The notes under the pieces are model-generated. The model was given only the letters and a program-made list of their open reading frames with translations, searched no databases and was not told the DNA's origin. This document shows, in pieces, positions 61,066 through 64,000 of a DNA stretch of 64,000 nt. How positions within the stretch are numbered: the first letter of the stretch is position 1; the number at the start of each line of letters is the position of its first letter. Origin of the DNA: Phenylobacterium sp. (GTDB lineage Bacteria > Pseudomonadota > Alphaproteobacteria > Caulobacterales > Caulobacteraceae); assembly GCA_018001015.1 (NCBI GenBank), contig JAGNIV010000003.1, positions 124,001-188,000 on the forward strand, read 5' to 3'. A program made the translations under genes and the position numbers.

Positions 61066-62649
61066 CTATTCAGCCGCCATCGGCGCCGGAGCCACAGTTG
61101 TGGGCTCTGGGCGCCACGTCAGACGAGGCTTGCGGGCCGCCAGGGTTTCATCCAGGCGCCGCATGGGCGCGAGGTAGGGCGCGCCGGTGAACCGCTCTAC
61201 ATCGCCCGCCTTGGCGGCCTGAGCCAACAGGGTGAGCGCGTGGCAGAAGCGGTCCAGTTCCTGCTTGGATTCGGTCTCGGTCGGCTCGATCAGCATCGCC
61301 CCGTGCACCACCAGGGGGAAATACATGGTCATGGGGTGGAAACCCTCGTCGATCATCGCCTTGGCGAAGTCCAGCGTGGTGACGCCGGTGCCTTCGAGCC
61401 AGCTGTCGTCGAACAGCGCCTCGTGCATGCAGGGCCCGTCAGGGAAGGCCGGCGTCATCACCGGCGAGAGCTTGGCCTTGATGTAGTTGGCGTTGAGCAC
61501 GGCATCCTCGGCCACCTGCCGCAGACCGTCGGTCCCATGGCTGAGCATGTAGGCGTAGGCGCGGACGAACATGCCCATCTGACCGTGGAAGGCGACCATG
61601 CGGCCGAAGGTTGCGGCGGCCTCATCCTGGGCTTCCTCCACCAGCTTGAAGCCCTCGCCCGAACTCACCACCCAGGGGGTGGGCGCATAGGGCGCCAGGG
61701 CCGCCGAAAGCACCACCGGACCCGCGCCGGGACCGCCGCCGCCGTGTGGTGTGGAGAAGGTCTTGTGCAGGTTGATGTGCATGGCGTCGACGCCCAGGTC
61801 GCCCGGGCGCACCCGGCCGACGATGGCGTTGAAGTTGGCCCCGTCGCAGTAGAAGTAGGCCCCGGCCGCGTGGGTCAGGTTCGCGATCTCGATGATGTCA
61901 CGCTCGAACAGGCCGCAGGTGTTGGGGTTGGTGACCATGATCGCCGCCACGTCCGGCGACAGCTTGGTCGCCAGGTCGGCGAGGTCGACGCGGCCGTCCG
62001 GCGTCTGGGCGATCTCGGCCACGTCATAGCCGACGAAGGCCGCGGTGGCCGGGTTGGTGCCGTGGGCGGAGGTGGGCACCAGCACCAGGCGGCGATGGCC
62101 CTGGCCCTTGGCCTCGTGGGCCGCCTTGATGGCCAGCAGGCCGCACAGTTCGCCGTGCGCGCCGGCCTTGGGCGACAGCGCCACGGCGGGCATGCCGGTC
62201 AGGGTCTTCAGCCAGTGGGCCAGACGGTCCATCAGCTCCAGCGCGCCTTGGGTCGTCGACAGCGGCGACATCGGATGCAGGTCGCCGAAGCCGGCCAGGC
62301 GGGCCATCTTCTCGTTGAGGCGCGGGTTGTGCTTCATGGTGCACGAGCCCAGCGGATACAGGGCCAGGTCGATGGCGTGGTTCTTCTGAGAGAGGCGCAC
62401 GAAGTGGCGCATGGCCTCCGGCTCCGACAGACCCGGAAGGCCGATCGGCGCGGTGCGGACCAGATCGCCCAGGTCGGAGGCGTCCTGGCTGGGCGGCTCA
62501 AAATCGACGCCGGTCTTGTCCCAGCCGTCCATCTCGAAGATCAGGGCCTCATCCTGCAACAGCCCCCGGGCGCCGGTGAGCGAGGCGTGGGCGGTGGCGG
62601 CGCCGCCAGCCTGGGGCTGGGTCGGGCGGCCGATGTTGGACATGGCCAT
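61066..62649 (-). CDS. gcvPB: Glycine dehydrogenase (decarboxylating) subunit 2
   Basis: 527-residue PLP-dependent P-protein subunit of the glycine cleavage system. The PLP lysine is in INLHKTFSTPHGGGGPGAGP. The N-terminal DLGDLVRTAPIGLPGLSEPEAMRHFVRLSQKNHAIDLALYPLGSCTMKHNPR (core YPLGSCTMKHNP) is diagnostic. It overlaps gcvPA by one codon edge (start 62649 or 62643). An extra C-terminal PEPTTVAPAPMAAE tail is present. It ends before a repeat-containing gap. Confidence 0.96.
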   Translation of the reverse strand: MAMSNIGRPTQPQAGGAATAHASLTGARGLLQDEALIFEMDGWDKTGVDFEPPSQDASDLGDLVRTAPIGLPGLSEPEAMRHFVRLSQKNHAIDLALYPLGSCTMKHNPRLNEKMARLAGFGDLHPMSPLSTTQGALELMDRLAHWLKTLTGMPAVALSPKAGAHGELCGLLAIKAAHEAKGQGHRRLVLVPTSAHGTNPATAAFVGYDVAEIAQTPDGRVDLADLATKLSPDVAAIMVTNPNTCGLFERDIIEIANLTHAAGAYFYCDGANFNAIVGRVRPGDLGVDAMHINLHKTFSTPHGGGGPGAGPVVLSAALAPYAPTPWVVSSGEGFKLVEEAQDEAAATFGRMVAFHGQMGMFVRAYAYMLSHGTDGLRQVAEDAVLNANYIKAKLSPVMTPAFPDGPCMHEALFDDSWLEGTGVTTLDFAKAMIDEGFHPMTMYFPLVVHGAMLIEPTETESKQELDRFCHALTLLAQAAKAGDVERFTGAPYLAPMRRLDETLAARKPRLTWRPEPTTVAPAPMAAE

Positions 62650-63992
62650 CAGGCGGCCCTCCCCTTCAGAGCCTTGGCGAAGGCGGCGATGTCATCCCGC
62701 GTCGTGGTCTCGGTGGCGGCGACCAACAGCACGTCGTCCATCCCGGCCTTGGGGTCGAGGCGGCTGAAGGGCACGCCGGCCACCACGCCGTCGGCCAGCA
62801 GGACCTCGACGACGTCGGCGGCCTTGCCGGGAACACGGATCGCGAACTCGTTGAAGAAGCGCGGCGACAGGATCTCCACCCCCGGCACGGCGGCCAGCGC
62901 CTCGCGCAGCTCTCGGGCCCGGCTGTGGTTCAGGGCCGCCAGCTGGCGCAGGCCGCGTTCCCCCAACAGGGTCATGTGGATGGTGAAGGCCAGGGCGCAG
63001 AGCCCCGAGTTGGTGCAGATGTTAGAGGTCGCCTTCTCGCGGCGGATATGCTGCTCGCGGGTCGACAGTGTCAGGACGAAACCGCGGGCGCCGTCGGCGT
63101 CCACGGTCTGGCCACACAGCCGGCCGGGCATCTGGCGGACGAACTTCTCACGCGCCGCGAACAGGCCGATATAGGGCCCGCCATAGTTGAGGCCGACCCC
63201 GATGGACTGGCCCTCCCCCACGGCGATGTCGGCGCCCATCTCGCCGGGTGACTTCAGCAGGCCGTAGGAGACCGCCTCGGTGGTCACCACGATCAGCAGG
63301 GCGCCCGCGGCATGCGCCGCCTCAGCGATCTTGCTCACGTCGGTGACCACGCCGAACACGTTGGGAGTCTGGACCACGACGCAGGCGGTCTCGGCGTCGA
63401 TGGCCGACAGCACGGCGGCCTCGGCGTCGATGGCCACGGCCTGGCGGGTGATGTCCATGCCCTCGGCATGGGCGATGGTCTGGGTGACGGCGGCATAGTG
63501 CGGGTGCAGGCCGCCCGACAGCACCGCCTTCTTCCGGCGCGTGACCCGCTGGGCCATCATCACCGCCTCGGCGCAGGCGGTGGAGCCGTCGTACATCGAC
63601 GCGTTGGCCACATCCAGGCCGGTCAGGGCCGCCACCTGGGTCTGGAACTCAAACAGCACCTGCAGGGTGCCCTGGGCGATCTCGGGCTGATAGGGCGTGT
63701 AGCTGGTCAGGAACTCCGACCGCTGGATGATGTGGTCCACCGTCGCCGGCACGTGGTGCTTGTAGGCTCCCGCCCCGCAGAAGAACGGCCCCGCACCGGC
63801 CGGACGGTTCTTGGCGGCCAGGGCGGCAAGCTCTCGCTCCACCTCCATCTCGCCGGCGTGCAGCGGCAGGTCGAAGAGGTCGGCCTTACGGGCGGCGGCG
63901 GGGACATCGACGAACAGGTCGTCGATGGTGGCCGCGCCGATGACGCCGAGCATCTCGGTCCGGTCGGCCGGGGTCAGGGGCAGGTAACGCAT
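62649..63992 (-). CDS. gcvPA: Glycine dehydrogenase (decarboxylating) subunit 1
   Basis: 447-residue first subunit of the split P-protein. The [29 protein letters not shown] opening and [56 protein letters not shown] motifs (cores [10 protein letters not shown] and TPYQPEI) are specific. It binds together with GcvPB to decarboxylate glycine. Usual order is gcvT-gcvH-gcvPA-gcvPB; gcvT and gcvH would lie beyond the window end on the right. Confidence 0.96.
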   Translation of the reverse strand: MRYLPLTPADRTEMLGVIGAATIDDLFVDVPAAARKADLFDLPLHAGEMEVERELAALAAKNRPAGAGPFFCGAGAYKHHVPATVDHIIQRSEFLTSYTPYQPEIAQGTLQVLFEFQTQVAALTGLDVANASMYDGSTACAEAVMMAQRVTRRKKAVLSGGLHPHYAAVTQTIAHAEGMDITRQAVAIDAEAAVLSAIDAETACVVVQTPNVFGVVTDVSKIAEAAHAAGALLIVVTTEAVSYGLLKSPGEMGADIAVGEGQSIGVGLNYGGPYIGLFAAREKFVRQMPGRLCGQTVDADGARGFVLTLSTREQHIRREKATSNICTNSGLCALAFTIHMTLLGERGLRQLAALNHSRARELREALAAVPGVEILSPRFFNEFAIRVPGKAADVVEVLLADGVVAGVPFSRLDPKAGMDDVLLVAATETTTRDDIAAFAKALKGRAA

Positions 63993-64000
63993 GGGTGCTT

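Overview
This is a strongly GC-rich, gene-dense stretch of an alphaproteobacterial chromosome. It carries a CcrM-type GANTC adenine methyltransferase, a separate F0 ATP synthase operon with duplicated b subunits (b and b'), a fused-order Rieske/cytochrome b/cytochrome c1 operon, a split glycine decarboxylase (GcvPA/GcvPB), and many TTG/GTG starts. Together these point to the Caulobacterales (Caulobacter/Phenylobacterium type). No prophage, insertion sequence, CRISPR array, rRNA or tRNA gene was seen; most of the window is conserved core chromosome with some accessory catabolic genes.

Layout. 1-2263: end of an OmpR-type response regulator with its histidine kinase, then a DUF2147 secreted protein. 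2260-5120: proC, a glycosyltransferase, YbjN and UbiK-like proteins. 5204-7914: lgt, a MidA-type methyltransferase and pgeF. 7991-12718: prs, a proline-rich lipoprotein, rplY, pth and ychF. 12763-16402: two tandem dienelactone hydrolases, a small membrane protein, a two-lobed retropepsin-like protein and a CPBP protease. 16550-19273 (minus): the cytochrome bc1 operon petA-petB-petC. 19475-22271: trmL, hemF, a ChbG/HpnK deacetylase and an OGA-like acetyltransferase. 22268-27036 (minus): a diheme cytochrome, then an overlapping set DUF1285 > CoA-type NUDIX > DUF6111 > cca > glutamine amidotransferase, and a GNAT enzyme. 27260-31082: MFS transporter, an SDR, two GNATs and a TfoX-like protein.

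31120-39758 is an accessory block for CoA-linked catabolism: MBL hydrolase, crotonase and two SDRs in one minus-strand run, then (after a five-repeat cysteine-rich secreted protein on the plus strand) a ThDP enzyme and a feruloyl-CoA-synthase-like ligase. 39805-41375 is an ECF sigma factor paired with a YCII/DGPF protein. 41454-46121 holds a dihydroorotase-like amidohydrolase, a family 9 glycosyltransferase, ygfZ, a haloacetate-dehalogenase-like hydrolase and tag. 46121-60215 is the genome maintenance and energy block: rnhB, a DUF2332 gene, ccrM, MFS, mutY, MFS, a DciA-like protein, a DsbA-like lipoprotein, smc and the F0 genes atpI-B-E-F'-F. The window ends with a PGPGW-like membrane protein and the gcvPA-gcvPB operon (minus), with a repeat-containing non-coding stretch between them.

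The most interesting points are the two GANTC sites in the ccrM leader (likely methylation feedback), the five-repeat, four-cysteine-per-repeat secreted protein, the internally duplicated aspartyl-protease-like protein whose second lobe has lost its catalytic aspartate, the imperfect duplication downstream of gcvPB, and the dihydroorotase-like protein with Gln in place of the first metal-binding His. All assignments are from reading sequence motifs; no database search was run.
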